Positions 1-8,800 of a stretch of 38,135 nt of DNA are shown in pieces. The stretch comes from a virus: the IMG/VR virus record IMGVR_UViG_3300023180_000160, positions 1 to 38,135 of that record; one strand, given 5' to 3'. Below the pieces are notes generated by a model. The model searched no databases, was not told the origin of the DNA, and worked only from the letters and a program-made list of their open reading frames with translations. Every line of letters begins with the position of its first letter. Positions within the stretch are counted from its first letter, which is position 1. The translations under genes were made by a program, and so were the position numbers.

Positions 1-12
1 GAAGCGGAGAAA

Positions 13-378
13 GTGAAACGCTCTTCACCTTTGACTCAGCAAAGGCTTTGCTGTCCGAACTGCGAAGACCTGACCGAACGGCTGAATGGTTTGCGTAATT
101 TGATTGGTGATCTTGCAGTTGCTTCGGGCTACCAGTTTCTTGACAATCGATATGGGAAGAGTAAACATAAGTCGCTCATAGGCGTACAAGAACTGTTGAA
201 CGAACGCACTACCTTGAAGATGATCGTTCTTGCTATGCTTGAGCACCGTGAAGAGATCACTATTCCTTACGACTTGGTCGAGGGTCTTGACTTAAATGAA
301 AACATTCGCGTCTTGCGTGACGACAAGCAAGAATGCTTTTTCATAACCACAAATGAGGATGCAAAGAATGTATTCTGA
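13..378 (+). CDS. Hypothetical protein with N-terminal CPNC pair
   Basis: I do not recognise this 121-residue protein. It has a CxxC pair near the N-terminus (CCPNCE, about residues 13-18), then a mostly helical charged middle and an acidic C-terminal half. A single CxxC is not enough to call a zinc ribbon. The GTG start has a purine-rich CGGAGA only two bases upstream, which is too close to be comfortable, and the frame stays open to the window edge, so the real start may lie outside the window. The gene overlaps the next one by a few bases, which suggests co-transcription. Confidence 0.55.
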   Translation: MKRSSPLTQQRLCCPNCEDLTERLNGLRNLIGDLAVASGYQFLDNRYGKSKHKSLIGVQELLNERTTLKMIVLAMLEHREEITIPYDLVEGLDLNENIRVLRDDKQECFFITTNEDAKNVF

Positions 379-646
379 TCTGACACGCGACGAAAGGTTC
401 CGGCTGGCACCCGAGGACAAGATAGAGTATCGATTGCAGAATCCTAACAACGGCATGCTTATCTTTTATGAGTCTGGCGCTGGCATATACTCTGACCCTG
501 CTCTTGTGATACCTCAAATGCGAAAGCTTTCCTTTCGACTAGAGACTATTAAGAAACTGACTGGCGATGATCGTGTTAGACATTTCTACTTTGAACACGA
601 TGATAATTGGACTTTGAAAGTTTTCTTAAAGAAAGATCCCAAATGA
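368..646 (+). CDS. Small hypothetical protein
   Basis: This is an unrecognised protein of about 92 residues. Three in-frame ATGs occur at 353, 359 and 368. I chose 368 because TGAGGA sits about eight bases before it, and this leaves only an 11-base overlap with the upstream gene. The product is charged, with a Tyr/Phe/His-rich segment near the C-terminus (HFYFEHDDNW). No signal peptide, membrane segment or known motif is visible. It is the last gene before the long noncoding stretch. Confidence 0.55.
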   Translation: MYSDLTRDERFRLAPEDKIEYRLQNPNNGMLIFYESGAGIYSDPALVIPQMRKLSFRLETIKKLTGDDRVRHFYFEHDDNWTLKVFLKKDPK

Positions 647-698
647 AAATGCTACCTTACGATTGACCGTTAATAAAATGATAAAAGAAAGTGTTGCT

Positions 699-935
699 CC
701 CAGAAGTGTCAAAGCACGTTGGAAAACGCGAGGCTACTAAACTTGAAAAACTTTCACGTGAGTAATTTGATCAAACTGCCAAATACTGCAATCTCAGTTG
801 ATATAAACTATAATAATAATAACTAAGGCTTAAGTTAAGAATACATACAAATACTATACATCTGATTTTGATGTGCATGCATTCTGACTCGAAAATTTGA
901 TCAGTCGTTTTTTCATGTGAGTTGACACTTCTGGG
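699..935. repeat. Perfect 14-bp inverted repeat, arms 209 bases apart
   Basis: CCCAGAAGTGTCAA at 699-712 is the exact reverse complement of TTGACACTTCTGGG at 922-935. The right arm contains the TTGACA that could be a -35 box. A pair of operators for one DNA-binding protein, or an origin-type element, would fit; the spacing is too great for a simple hairpin. Confidence 0.7.
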
Positions 936-953
936 CACTGTGTTTCGTATACT
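922..953 (+). promoter_or_regulatory. Possible promoter before the 965 gene
   Basis: TTGACA (922-927) is followed by TATACT (948-953), but the spacer is 20 bases, longer than the sigma70 optimum. The same TATACTGG appears in the better promoter at 26281-26309. If used, transcription would begin about five bases before the ATG at 965, giving an almost leaderless transcript. Confidence 0.4.
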
Positions 954-964
954 GGAAAAATTTC

Positions 965-1228
965 ATGAGCCGTCCGAAAATAGACACAACGTTTGCAGAC
1001 TTACGACATACTTTGGATGAGGCACGTAAGTCCTTGCCAGAAGATAACATAATTGATGCACCAGAACATAAGTCACGGAAGGAGCGCCGAAGAAAAATCA
1101 GAAACTATGATCTACCCAAAGATCGTCGCTGTCCAGACTGTGGGCAGATAAAATTAAAGTCGAGGCAGTGGGTCATTAAGGATGGCATTGTCACTTGCCT
1201 AGGATGCTGGAGAAAGATTTACTCATGA
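965..1228 (+). CDS. Small zinc-ribbon protein
   Basis: This 87-residue basic protein has a C-terminal four-cysteine zinc ribbon: CPDC about residue 56 and CLGC about residue 78, separated by a short beta-like segment. Upstream of it is a very basic stretch (KSRKERRRKIR) that could contact nucleic acid. Such small ribbons in phages are often transcription or DNA-binding accessories, but the family is not recognised. The ATG has almost no Shine-Dalgarno site, only a weak GGAAAA, and lies directly behind a possible promoter. Confidence 0.6.
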   Translation: MSRPKIDTTFADLRHTLDEARKSLPEDNIIDAPEHKSRKERRRKIRNYDLPKDRRCPDCGQIKLKSRQWVIKDGIVTCLGCWRKIYS

Positions 1229-1291
1229 CCTATTTTGTTGGGAATCGTTACCGCTGCACAGCTTGCGGCGGCAAGTAAGAAAGGCACAGGC

Positions 1292-1759
1292 ATGGATAAG
1301 CCTGACCCGTGGGAGTACATACTTGAGAATGAACGCCGGCTTCGGAACATATGTCGTATCGGCAGCCGTGGCCGGCGTGATCTCGAAGAGGAACTCTGGT
1401 CTGACGTAGTGTTAGTGAAGGTGCCACGCTGCATCGAACTTTGGGACGAGGTCCGGCCTTTGTGGACTTATGTCGCAGTAACGATAAGAGCATACGTTTG
1501 GAAGTACGTGAACAAGCGCTTGCAGCATGGAGCCTTAGAGCAGCTCAATGAAAGGTCACAAGTAGTTGAATACTCTACCCGCTTAGAGGTAATAGAAATA
1601 CTGGAGAGCTTGTCCCACGCATCACGTGAAATACTTTATCTTAAGTACATGAACGGTTGCACAACGGAAGAGATCTCTGTGTACTATGACGTAAGCATGG
1701 GCACTGCACATACTATGATACACAAGGCGCTTGAGGAAGCCCGGGAGATCTGGACTTGA
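1292..1759 (+). CDS. RNA polymerase sigma-70-like factor
   Basis: This protein of about 155 residues has the two-part layout of small sigma factors. An N-terminal helical region resembles region 2, with the aromatic/basic helix around LWTYVAVTIRAYVWKYVNKR. The C-terminal helix-turn-helix resembles region 4, with LSHASREILYLKYMNGCTTEEIS followed by a recognition helix near VSMGTAHTMIHKALEEA. It would redirect host RNA polymerase to phage promoters. I chose the ATG at 1292, preceded by AAGAAAGG, over the TTG at 1235, which lacks a ribosome site. It overlaps the next gene by four bases. A non-sigma helix-turn-helix packaging accessory is an alternative. Confidence 0.7.
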   Translation: MDKPDPWEYILENERRLRNICRIGSRGRRDLEEELWSDVVLVKVPRCIELWDEVRPLWTYVAVTIRAYVWKYVNKRLQHGALEQLNERSQVVEYSTRLEVIEILESLSHASREILYLKYMNGCTTEEISVYYDVSMGTAHTMIHKALEEAREIWT

Positions 1760-2418
1760 CTGGTTTCTTGCAGGGTCGACCACCCGAAGGACATGAACGC
1801 CAATGTCAAAGGATCAGGCACACCGGTCATCGATGCGCTAAGTGGGCAATCACTGGTTCTCGCTTCTGTCAGTTTCATGGAGGAAGCGGCAAGCGAGCAA
1901 AGGTCAGGAACTACAGCCTACCAATGTTTTATTCTAAGTACCTAACGAATACATTAAACGAAGCACTCGAGGCCCAGCTCGATCTTGACTCTTCTGAACA
2001 GTTAAACCTACAGGAAGAGCTCGCCCTTATGCGTATGACGTGCGCTCAGGCTGTTAAGCTTTTCTCTGGTGCTAATGAGATCCCCGAAGATCAAGACAAT
2101 CGAGACGAAACGATAATGTCAGCGGCCATACTAATGCGAGAGGCCTTGCAGTCTGTCGCCCAAATGTGCAAAGACGCTGCTGCTGTCGAATCAACACGAA
2201 AAGACGCCATCACACCGATGGACCTCAAGCAGATCGTGAATCAACTGGTTCGTCTGCTATATGTCGTATGCGGCGAGGATAACGAAACTATAGCACGTGA
2301 GTTTGAGCGTCGAGTCAAGGATGAAATAAAATTACCCAGCGATGTGTCAGGCACTGAACTTACTCCGGATAAAGATGTGCAAGGCATGTTCGATTCGATC
2401 CCAAAGAGTCCGGACTGA
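1756..2418 (+). CDS. Putative terminase small subunit with Cys/HGG zinc motif
   Basis: The N-terminus carries a Cys-rich motif ending in CQFHGGSGKRAK, the C-x8-C-x9-C-x2-HGG pattern seen in proteins near phage packaging genes and often annotated as small terminase. The rest is helical, fitting an oligomerising small terminase that recognises packaging sites. The start is TTG at 1756, with GGGAG ten bases upstream and a four-base overlap with the sigma-like gene. The large terminase is 7 kb downstream rather than adjacent, which weakens the assignment. A generic zinc-binding DNA protein is the alternative. Confidence 0.5.
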   Translation: MTGFLQGRPPEGHERQCQRIRHTGHRCAKWAITGSRFCQFHGGSGKRAKVRNYSLPMFYSKYLTNTLNEALEAQLDLDSSEQLNLQEELALMRMTCAQAVKLFSGANEIPEDQDNRDETIMSAAILMREALQSVAQMCKDAAAVESTRKDAITPMDLKQIVNQLVRLLYVVCGEDNETIAREFERRVKDEIKLPSDVSGTELTPDKDVQGMFDSIPKSPD

Positions 2419-2446
2419 ATCATATCTTAGCTAAGAGGAGAGGACA

Positions 2447-3154
2447 ATGCCACGTGGCACAAAGATTTCAAATGCATCGGCTATTGCCGCATGCGATACT
2501 GTCGTCGACTTGATCGATGTCGGTATCACAAACACGGAAGGACGGGTGCGCATCTATGATGGGCCTCAGCCAGACAATGTTGATGATGCTCCTTCCACAG
2601 GCAACCACGCAACTGGTGCCATCACAGGAGCGACGCAGGCAGACCCAGTGGTTGTGACAAGTAATGGTCATGGCCTGAGTAATGGTGACAAGGTCTTCAT
2701 CACCGGCGTTGCCGGCATGACAGAGCTCAACGAGAATCAGTACCTCGTTGCGAACGTCACGGCTAATACATTCGAGCTGCAAGACGAAGACTCCAATAAC
2801 ATCGATGGTACAGCCTTCACAGCCTACACCAGCGGTGGTACTTGGACACGAGGCAATGCCTTACTTGCAGAACTTAACCTCAGCAACCCCGCCTTCGGTG
2901 GAGCGGCTGATGCCAACCCAGGAGGTAAAGCAACAGCTAACTCAGTTACAGACGATTCGTCTGCTAACGCAAGCGGCGCTGCTTCTTGGTTCCGTGCTGT
3001 GGACCGTAATGAAACGGCGGTCATCGACGGTGATGCTGGTCCTTCGGGATCAGGCGCCGACATGATCCTTGACAACCGCGACATTGTCGCAGCACAAACC
3101 GTTAAGATCACTCTGTGGACAGTCACAATGCCAGAGTTCGATCCTAACGCATAA
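2447..3154 (+). CDS. Structural protein with an E1 FCCH-like domain
   Basis: This 235-residue protein probably belongs to the virion. Residues about 58-128 match the FCCH beta-domain pattern known from ubiquitin-activating E1 and found in many phage structural proteins: a start like ITGATQADPVVVTSNGHGL, then GDKVFITGVAGMTELN and a closing YTSGGTW. The flanks are Gly/Ala/Asn-rich beta sequence. The domain looks inserted in a host protein, because the sequences on both sides read as one fold. A strong AGGAG precedes the ATG, and a strong terminator follows, so it may be an abundant protein. Whether it decorates head or tail cannot be told. Confidence 0.6.
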   Translation: MPRGTKISNASAIAACDTVVDLIDVGITNTEGRVRIYDGPQPDNVDDAPSTGNHATGAITGATQADPVVVTSNGHGLSNGDKVFITGVAGMTELNENQYLVANVTANTFELQDEDSNNIDGTAFTAYTSGGTWTRGNALLAELNLSNPAFGGAADANPGGKATANSVTDDSSANASGAASWFRAVDRNETAVIDGDAGPSGSGADMILDNRDIVAAQTVKITLWTVTMPEFDPNA

Positions 3155-3175
3155 GTCACCTGTGTGTGGGGTGAA

Positions 3176-3215
3176 GGCGTCGGTCGTTTGAGCGCGCGGC
3201 CGGCGCCATCTTTTT
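3176..3215 (+). terminator. Rho-independent terminator after the FCCH protein
   Basis: GGCGTCGGTCG (3176-3186) pairs with CGGCCGGCGCC (3197-3207), giving an 11-bp stem with two G-U wobbles and a 10-base loop, followed by ATCTTTTT. It separates the first block from the DUF3310 gene. Confidence 0.85.
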
Positions 3216-3239
3216 AATGCTCATAAGGACTACGATCCC

Positions 3240-3533
3240 ATGTCCGATCCCTTAAACATTCAACATGACGGTGACCACTACAAGGACCGTCCCATTCAAC
3301 CCATTGAGTATTGTCAAAAGAATCAGCTCAATGCCTGCGAGTCCTTCGCCATAAAGCATATCACCCGTCACAAGGACAAAGGCGAAGGCGTCACCGATCT
3401 CAAGAAAGCTATTCACTACTTGCAGATGTTGCTCCACATGGAGTACGGCATAGAAAGCGATGTGACCTATGGAGGACTTACTAAACTCGATGCTTTCAGT
3501 TTATTCGAGACTTGTCCTGACGGAGCTGACTGA
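3240..3533 (+). CDS. DUF3310-family protein
   Basis: This 97-residue protein has the hallmarks of the DUF3310 family common in phages: an N-terminal HDGDHYKDRPIQPIEY, a middle FAIKHITRHKDKGEG and a closing DLKKAIHYLQMLLHMEYG. The family is small and helical. It is often found near nucleotide-metabolism genes, and some members are labelled nucleotide-kinase-like, but I know of no demonstrated activity. An AAGGA lies about 11 bases before the ATG. It is the first gene after the 3176-3215 terminator, so it needs its own promoter or read-through; I see no clear promoter in the gap. Confidence 0.8.
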   Translation: MSDPLNIQHDGDHYKDRPIQPIEYCQKNQLNACESFAIKHITRHKDKGEGVTDLKKAIHYLQMLLHMEYGIESDVTYGGLTKLDAFSLFETCPDGAD

Positions 3534-3540
3534 GGCTCGT

Positions 3541-3873
3541 TTGTGCTACGCCATCTCGAGGTTCGGTATCATCCGTATGTTGCCGGCTACTGCAGTAATG
3601 ATTAGACCCGGTGATGATGTGAGTGAATCACTAGGCGTGACTGAGTTCTGGCTACATCCGCCTAAGTGTCATACCGCATGGCAATCTTTCGATGGTACCA
3701 TTCATATGTACTCACCTAAAGGTCGTTTCGGTATTCACACTGCTTATGAGGACGATCAGATCAGCGGCGAGCTTCATGCAAAGCCTGGGTACTCAACATG
3801 GAACGTGTCTACTAACTGCATTACATTCTCACTTGACGACTGGGCATTGGAGGCTCGATGCGCACGGAAGTAA
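3541..3873 (+). CDS. Hypothetical protein sharing HAKPGYS with the next gene
   Basis: I do not recognise this protein of about 110 residues. Starts are ambiguous: ATG 3469 and ATG 3490 overlap DUF3310 by 65 and 44 bases, while TTG 3541 follows its stop directly with TGAGG five bases upstream. I favour TTG, which this phage uses elsewhere. The sequence reads as compact alpha/beta with many aromatics. It contains HAKPGYSTW, which recurs as HAKPGYSLAW in the adjoining glycosyltransferase, with a 15-base identical stretch of DNA. It overlaps that gene by 16 bases, which suggests co-expression and possibly related function. Confidence 0.5.
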   Translation: MCYAISRFGIIRMLPATAVMIRPGDDVSESLGVTEFWLHPPKCHTAWQSFDGTIHMYSPKGRFGIHTAYEDDQISGELHAKPGYSTWNVSTNCITFSLDDWALEARCARK

Positions 3874-4709
3874 TCATACCATTCTTTAATCCTTGTAGGT
3901 ACAAGAAACCTGTTGAGAACCTCATAAGGTCGCTTACTGCCCATGCTTATCCGACGACAGTTGTTGAGCTCGTGTATGATGACGATGAACCTCTTGACCT
4001 TGAGTACTTAGCAGCGAATCATATCATTGTTCGTGGGTCACGAGATCGTCATGTAGCGTGGCAAAAGGAAGCGCTGATAAATCACGCAGCCGCAATGTCT
4101 GTTAAGCCGTACCTGTGTTGGTGCGACGCTGACATACTCTTCAGTGACCAAGACTGGCTAATTAAAACAGAGCGGTTGCTCGACGTACACAAGGTCGTGC
4201 AGCCCTTCACATCTGTGCAATGCTATGACATGGAATACGACCCAAGGATTTTTCCGTCGTTTGCTGCAACGTACAAGATCCGATTAAATCCTACGTGGCA
4301 CGCTAAGCCTGGGTACTCATTAGCTTGGCGATCTCATATAGGACCTATACCTGATGTCGCTATATGCGGCGGAGGCGATCGTCTGATGCTGAACGCGGTC
4401 ACAGGCTGGTGGGATCATCCAATGTTCGATTCCCTAAGTCCTATATGGAAACAAGAGGCAATGAAACAGTGCTTTCCCGTTAACATGGAGTGCCAAGCAG
4501 ACATCGGCTGCACACAAGGAATGCTACGTTACTTTCCACACGGGTCCCATGACAACCGTAAGTACAATGAAAGGTTCCATATCTTAAGACGTTTAGGTTT
4601 CGATCCCAGGAAGCATATCGTCAAGGAAGGTCCTTTGTGGACTTGGACTGATCCCAGGTTCAATGACGCTATGCTTCAGTATTTCAAAGGAAGGCGAGAG
4701 GATGACTAA
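3858..4709 (+). CDS. GT-A-type glycosyltransferase
   Basis: This 283-residue protein looks like a nucleotide-sugar glycosyltransferase of the GT2/GT-A kind. It opens with a beta strand, MRTEVIIPFF, and has WQKEALINHAA at about 68-78, typical of these enzymes before the metal site. A DAD motif (CWCDADILF, D90-D92) would hold Mn and the nucleotide diphosphate. Later GYSLAWR and CGGGDRLM resemble the acceptor-side signature of galactosyltransferase-like enzymes. It overlaps the next gene by eight bases. The acceptor could be the nearby fibre, another virion protein, host glycan or modified DNA; the sequence does not decide. Confidence 0.75.
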   Translation: MRTEVIIPFFNPCRYKKPVENLIRSLTAHAYPTTVVELVYDDDEPLDLEYLAANHIIVRGSRDRHVAWQKEALINHAAAMSVKPYLCWCDADILFSDQDWLIKTERLLDVHKVVQPFTSVQCYDMEYDPRIFPSFAATYKIRLNPTWHAKPGYSLAWRSHIGPIPDVAICGGGDRLMLNAVTGWWDHPMFDSLSPIWKQEAMKQCFPVNMECQADIGCTQGMLRYFPHGSHDNRKYNERFHILRRLGFDPRKHIVKEGPLWTWTDPRFNDAMLQYFKGRREDD

Positions 4710-5895
4710 AGTCACATGCGTAATGCTGACGACTAAATGCCGTGAGGACTTTGCACGTAAGTCATTGCGTTCATTCATGAGGCAGACGGTTGATTGTGCT
4801 GAGCTCCTGATCATCAACCAAGGAGGCACACGAATTGCCGGTGATAACTATCGAAACGTTAAGGAGGTGTTCGTAGAGCCCTTTGAAACAATCGGAGAGG
4901 CCAGAGAGTATGCGCTTGACCTCGTGCAGACTCCTTACATCATGCACTGGGACGATGACGACTATCATGGGAAAGATCGAGTCAACCTTCAGCTAGGACA
5001 AATCGAACTTACTGGCCGTCCCAACACACTTAAGAACATGATCATCTGCGATCTTCACGACGTTGATCCTTTCGTCGCTCAAGGTGGTAAGTTCGGATTC
5101 GTCGGACTCTTTTGTGCAAAGACCGAAGATGTCAGAAAGATAGGCTACCCTCATAAGATGATGCACGAGGACTATCACATCACGTCTCAACTCGAAGACC
5201 TTGATGTAATCGACAACTCGCCAACTAATTATGTACGCTGGTATCACGGCAAGAACACGTGTTCCTATGACCATGTGTTTAATAAAATAGGTAAGACACG
5301 TAAGCAATTAAGCATGCGCGAACGCTGGTACTTCAATGCTGTGAAGGCTATGTATCTTCAATATGAATGTAACATTAAATGCAAAACAATCGAGGACATC
5401 GATAAAGTCGTACATGGCGTTCCTTTTATGACATACGCTCGAGCCTTATGGCTTGCGTCATACTTCAGTGATAAGCCTTCAAGACGTGCACTTGAGATAG
5501 GAACGTGTTATGGAGTTGGAGCTGCATACTTAAGTGTAATATTCGATCACGTGGATACGTTAGACCTTAACATATCGATGCACCGTGCTCCTAACGTATG
5601 GGACACGCTTGCAGCAACTCAAAGAACCAACGTCGTCGCTCATTATCGTGAACCTGACAGCAACGGGTTTCCTGAGTACATCACAGGTCGTTATGACTTC
5701 ATATTCATTGATGGTGATCACAGTGAATCAGGTGTTCGTCACGACTTACAAGAGGCCTATGAGTACTTAGCACCGGGTGGCACGATCATTATGGATGACT
5801 TGGATCATCCTACCTATAAAGGTATTCGCAAGGTCTTTGATGAGTGCACGCTCGATAAGACAGAGTATAATGGATGGGGAATCATTAGACCATGA
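4702..5895 (+). CDS. Glycosyltransferase-methyltransferase fusion protein
   Basis: This 397-residue protein joins two enzymes. Residues 1 to about 215 look like a GT2 glycosyltransferase, with a beta start TKVTCVMLTT and an Asp-rich metal site HWDDDDYHG (D84-D87). Residues about 255-397 form a class I SAM-dependent methyltransferase of the Methyltransf_24 type: ALEIGTCYGVGAAYL (SAM loop), FIFIDGDHSESGVRHDL and APGGTIIMDD. I chose ATG 4702, which overlaps the previous stop and has AAGGAAGGCGAGAGG just upstream. Such a fusion could add a sugar and then cap or O-methylate it. Its four-base overlap with the fibre gene suggests the fibre or its glycan as a target; this is inference. Confidence 0.75.
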   Translation: MTKVTCVMLTTKCREDFARKSLRSFMRQTVDCAELLIINQGGTRIAGDNYRNVKEVFVEPFETIGEAREYALDLVQTPYIMHWDDDDYHGKDRVNLQLGQIELTGRPNTLKNMIICDLHDVDPFVAQGGKFGFVGLFCAKTEDVRKIGYPHKMMHEDYHITSQLEDLDVIDNSPTNYVRWYHGKNTCSYDHVFNKIGKTRKQLSMRERWYFNAVKAMYLQYECNIKCKTIEDIDKVVHGVPFMTYARALWLASYFSDKPSRRALEIGTCYGVGAAYLSVIFDHVDTLDLNISMHRAPNVWDTLAATQRTNVVAHYREPDSNGFPEYITGRYDFIFIDGDHSESGVRHDLQEAYEYLAPGGTIIMDDLDHPTYKGIRKVFDECTLDKTEYNGWGIIRP

Positions 5896-8800
5896 CAGTA
5901 TACGATCCTAACGATTACGTCTATGACGTGCTTAAGACCTTTCTCACTGACTACACGAGCCTAGGTCATCACGTAATGGCCGGTGCGTTTAGCACTGATA
6001 ATATCAATGACTTTAGTACGCTTGATGACTCTGCAAATGATGCATTAGATAACGACGGCACAGGAGGCTCTTGGGATGGGTCTTCTTGGAAGGCGTCATG
6101 GTACAACACCGACTATGACAAAGTACTTGAGACGTTTCCATCGGCCGCCAGCCCTGAGTCAAGTCAAGACAATGCTTGGACGATCTTAAACGGAGTATGG
6201 TTTTGTGGAACGTTCAACGGCGTTCAGCAAATGTATGTCACATCAAGCGGTGCAAGCGAAACCGATTTCGCAAGAGTTCGCTGTGATGTTGCCGTAAGCG
6301 GGTCCACACATCCAGGCCAAGCAGTTGTGTTTGATTACCTTAATGCCGTAGGACTTAATTCATCAAGCGGCGGTGCAAGGATGGGTGCACTGCTTCAGTA
6401 CTCAGGAGTTGCTGACACAGGCTATGCTGTTGTATGCGATGCCTCACGAACTGCTGCACCATTCGAGTTTGACATACGCGTCTATTCAATAAGTGCCGGC
6501 ACTGTCACAGAGCTACACGAGACACTCGACGTCGAATGGAACTGGGGTGGCGGTGGAGGCGCCAGTAATGTACTGATGTGGTTCCGAGTTCAAGCCGGCG
6601 TGTTCTCCTTATGTGTAGGAACTGACGAAACTAAAATCTGGACTTGGACTGACAGCAACACATCGAGGTTCTCAGGCGAGTATTCAGGGGTCTGCGGAGA
6701 TAAAGGATCAGTAGCCACTAACGTTGCGCTTAACGAATTCCGATTCTTTAACATCGATGACGCAACGTCGACGTTGTTCAATGATAACGCTACACCTGAG
6801 TCTGACCTTTCAGATTCAACGTCTGAGTTCAATGACACAGGCGACACTAATGTCTACCAGAACATTTATCCTTATGTCTTCTGTGCGAGGTACAGAACTG
6901 AAAGCAATAACTGGAAACATCGTGCATCAGTTGAGTTCACAAGATCAGGAACGAACCTTAAGCGATGGCTGTTCCCAAGATCAAGTTACTCAAACTCAGG
7001 CAACGCGTTTGTAGATAATTTCACAGATGGTAATGGCACAACCCTAGCTTCGCATACTCCCGACACAGGTACTTCTTGGGCAGTAGGAAGCTTAGGAAGT
7101 GGAAGTGCAACTATTCAATCAAACGCTGTAAGATTCTACGGGCAAGTTGATGTTCGTGACTGGTTGGCCTTAGGAGTATCAGGCGTTGAGTCGTGGCACA
7201 ACTACTTGCAGGTTAACATCCTCCAGTCAAGACTTGACAATTACGTTGGGACAAAGACAGTTCGTCAAGGACTTGTCGTTCGTTACTGGAATCAATACGA
7301 TATAACTGTTGCTTACCTTGAACCTATAGGCACATTGTCTGCTTACTTAAGGATCGCAACGGTAACGTGGCGTAACACCACGCAAGAGACCACAACAGTA
7401 CTTGCGTCTGTGCCTGTGAGCTTAGGCGATGGCACCACCTGGGACCAGCTTGCTGTATGGGATCTTAACGGCCACATCTATGTTAGGCATCAAGCAGAGA
7501 TAGACGGTGTGACAATTCAAACTTGTGTCGCAGCTGATGCTTATGATGATGTCGTTAGTCGATATGAAATCGATGGGACACATCAACTCGTAACAGACGG
7601 CACTTGGGGTTGTGGGCTGTATGCCTACGATGGTACGCCGTTCGCAGGTTACGTTGAAATGCACTGGGACAGTTATGTCCATACTACAGACGCATCAGTT
7701 AACCTTCAAGCAGACGATGCTGACACGGATTTCTATGCGGGATTCGTTCCTGTCATAGGAGCTGACATACCACCTCAAGGATTAACAGGAACCGATCTTG
7801 GGTTTCTTGTGCGAGGCACTTGGCTGCCTGTGGATGACTATGACGTATGGTACAATGCTTTTGCTTTCCTCAAGTTCAACATCCCAGCCTACTACTTCTA
7901 CTCGATCAATCAGCAACTGCCGGCGTTTATTCAAACAGCGTTCTGGCTTGTGCACGAAGGACCTGTCGCCCAAGTACTTGCTCCATTACAGCAAGAGGCC
8001 TTTTGGGTTAACATCGCAAGCATGGAGCAAACGCTTCAAGCAATGCAACAAGCGGTCACCGCCTCTGTGCCTCCACAATCAGTATCGCAAATTGATTCGT
8101 TACTTGCGTCCTTAAGAACGGGCATCACGGTTTATAATCCTCAGTCAGTTGCTGAGGTTGAATCGATACTGCCGACGCTTACACAATCAATCCAAGCCTC
8201 TTACGATTATGTCTATGAGGCAATTCAAGACTTGCCCGCCTTTCAGCAAAGCCTTGCGGCCGCTGGTGAACATGCTGGAGCCATCAGTACTTATCTTGCA
8301 ATGCTGTTGACGAATGCTGAAGTATATCCTGAGAACAGCCTAGACGTTGAGTCAGTTTTACAGGCTATGGTTTCATCCGCTACGGGTCCTGCTTCTAGCG
8401 CGGGACAGATCAATCAGCAACTTCAAGCGATGGTTTCAGAGGCAGTAGTAGAGATCTCAATCCTATCGAATATAGCTCAATCCTTGCAACCTATTAAGCA
8501 AGAAGTTTACACAGCATCGATTCATCTTGCAAGCATATCGTCTGACTTCCCTGCAATGTCACAAGGCATGGAAGCCATCATCGAAGTTGAAGCGGCAGTC
8601 AATTCTGTTCTTGCTGCTATCGATGCTGTCGCAATAGGCCGAACCGATTTCTCTGCACAAGTCAATCAAGTTCTTAAGGCAATCAACCAAGCGGCCGCGG
8701 CAGCAGCAGACTATGAGGCGACGATCAATCAAGCCTTGCAGCCTCTCAAGTCAGAACTTGATGGGTCAACTGAAATAGGATCATCGATTGCACAACGCCT

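Larger units (their letters stand above)
647..964. other. 318-base noncoding region with palindromes
   Basis: No convincing gene lies here. The stretch is A/T-rich (a TAATAATAATAA run near 811-824) and holds several symmetric motifs: TTTCACGTGAG at 752-762, TTTGATCAAA at 766-775, a second AATTTGATCA at 894-903 and TTTCATGTGAG at 911-921. A 14-base inverted repeat (699-712 and 922-935) brackets most of the region. This arrangement looks like a control region or a replication origin; that role is inference. Confidence 0.5.

Noticed and set aside
678-740. Twenty-codon frame (MIKESVAPRS...) in the noncoding region
   Set aside because: No ribosome site and no motif; a leader peptide cannot be supported.
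647-964. tRNA or other structured RNA in the noncoding patch
   Set aside because: I found no cloverleaf, T-loop or anticodon arm; the symmetry is better read as protein-binding palindromes.
4663-4701. Longer start for the glycosyltransferase-methyltransferase
   Set aside because: It overlaps the upstream gene and lacks a ribosome site, while ATG 4702 has one and begins with a proper beta strand.
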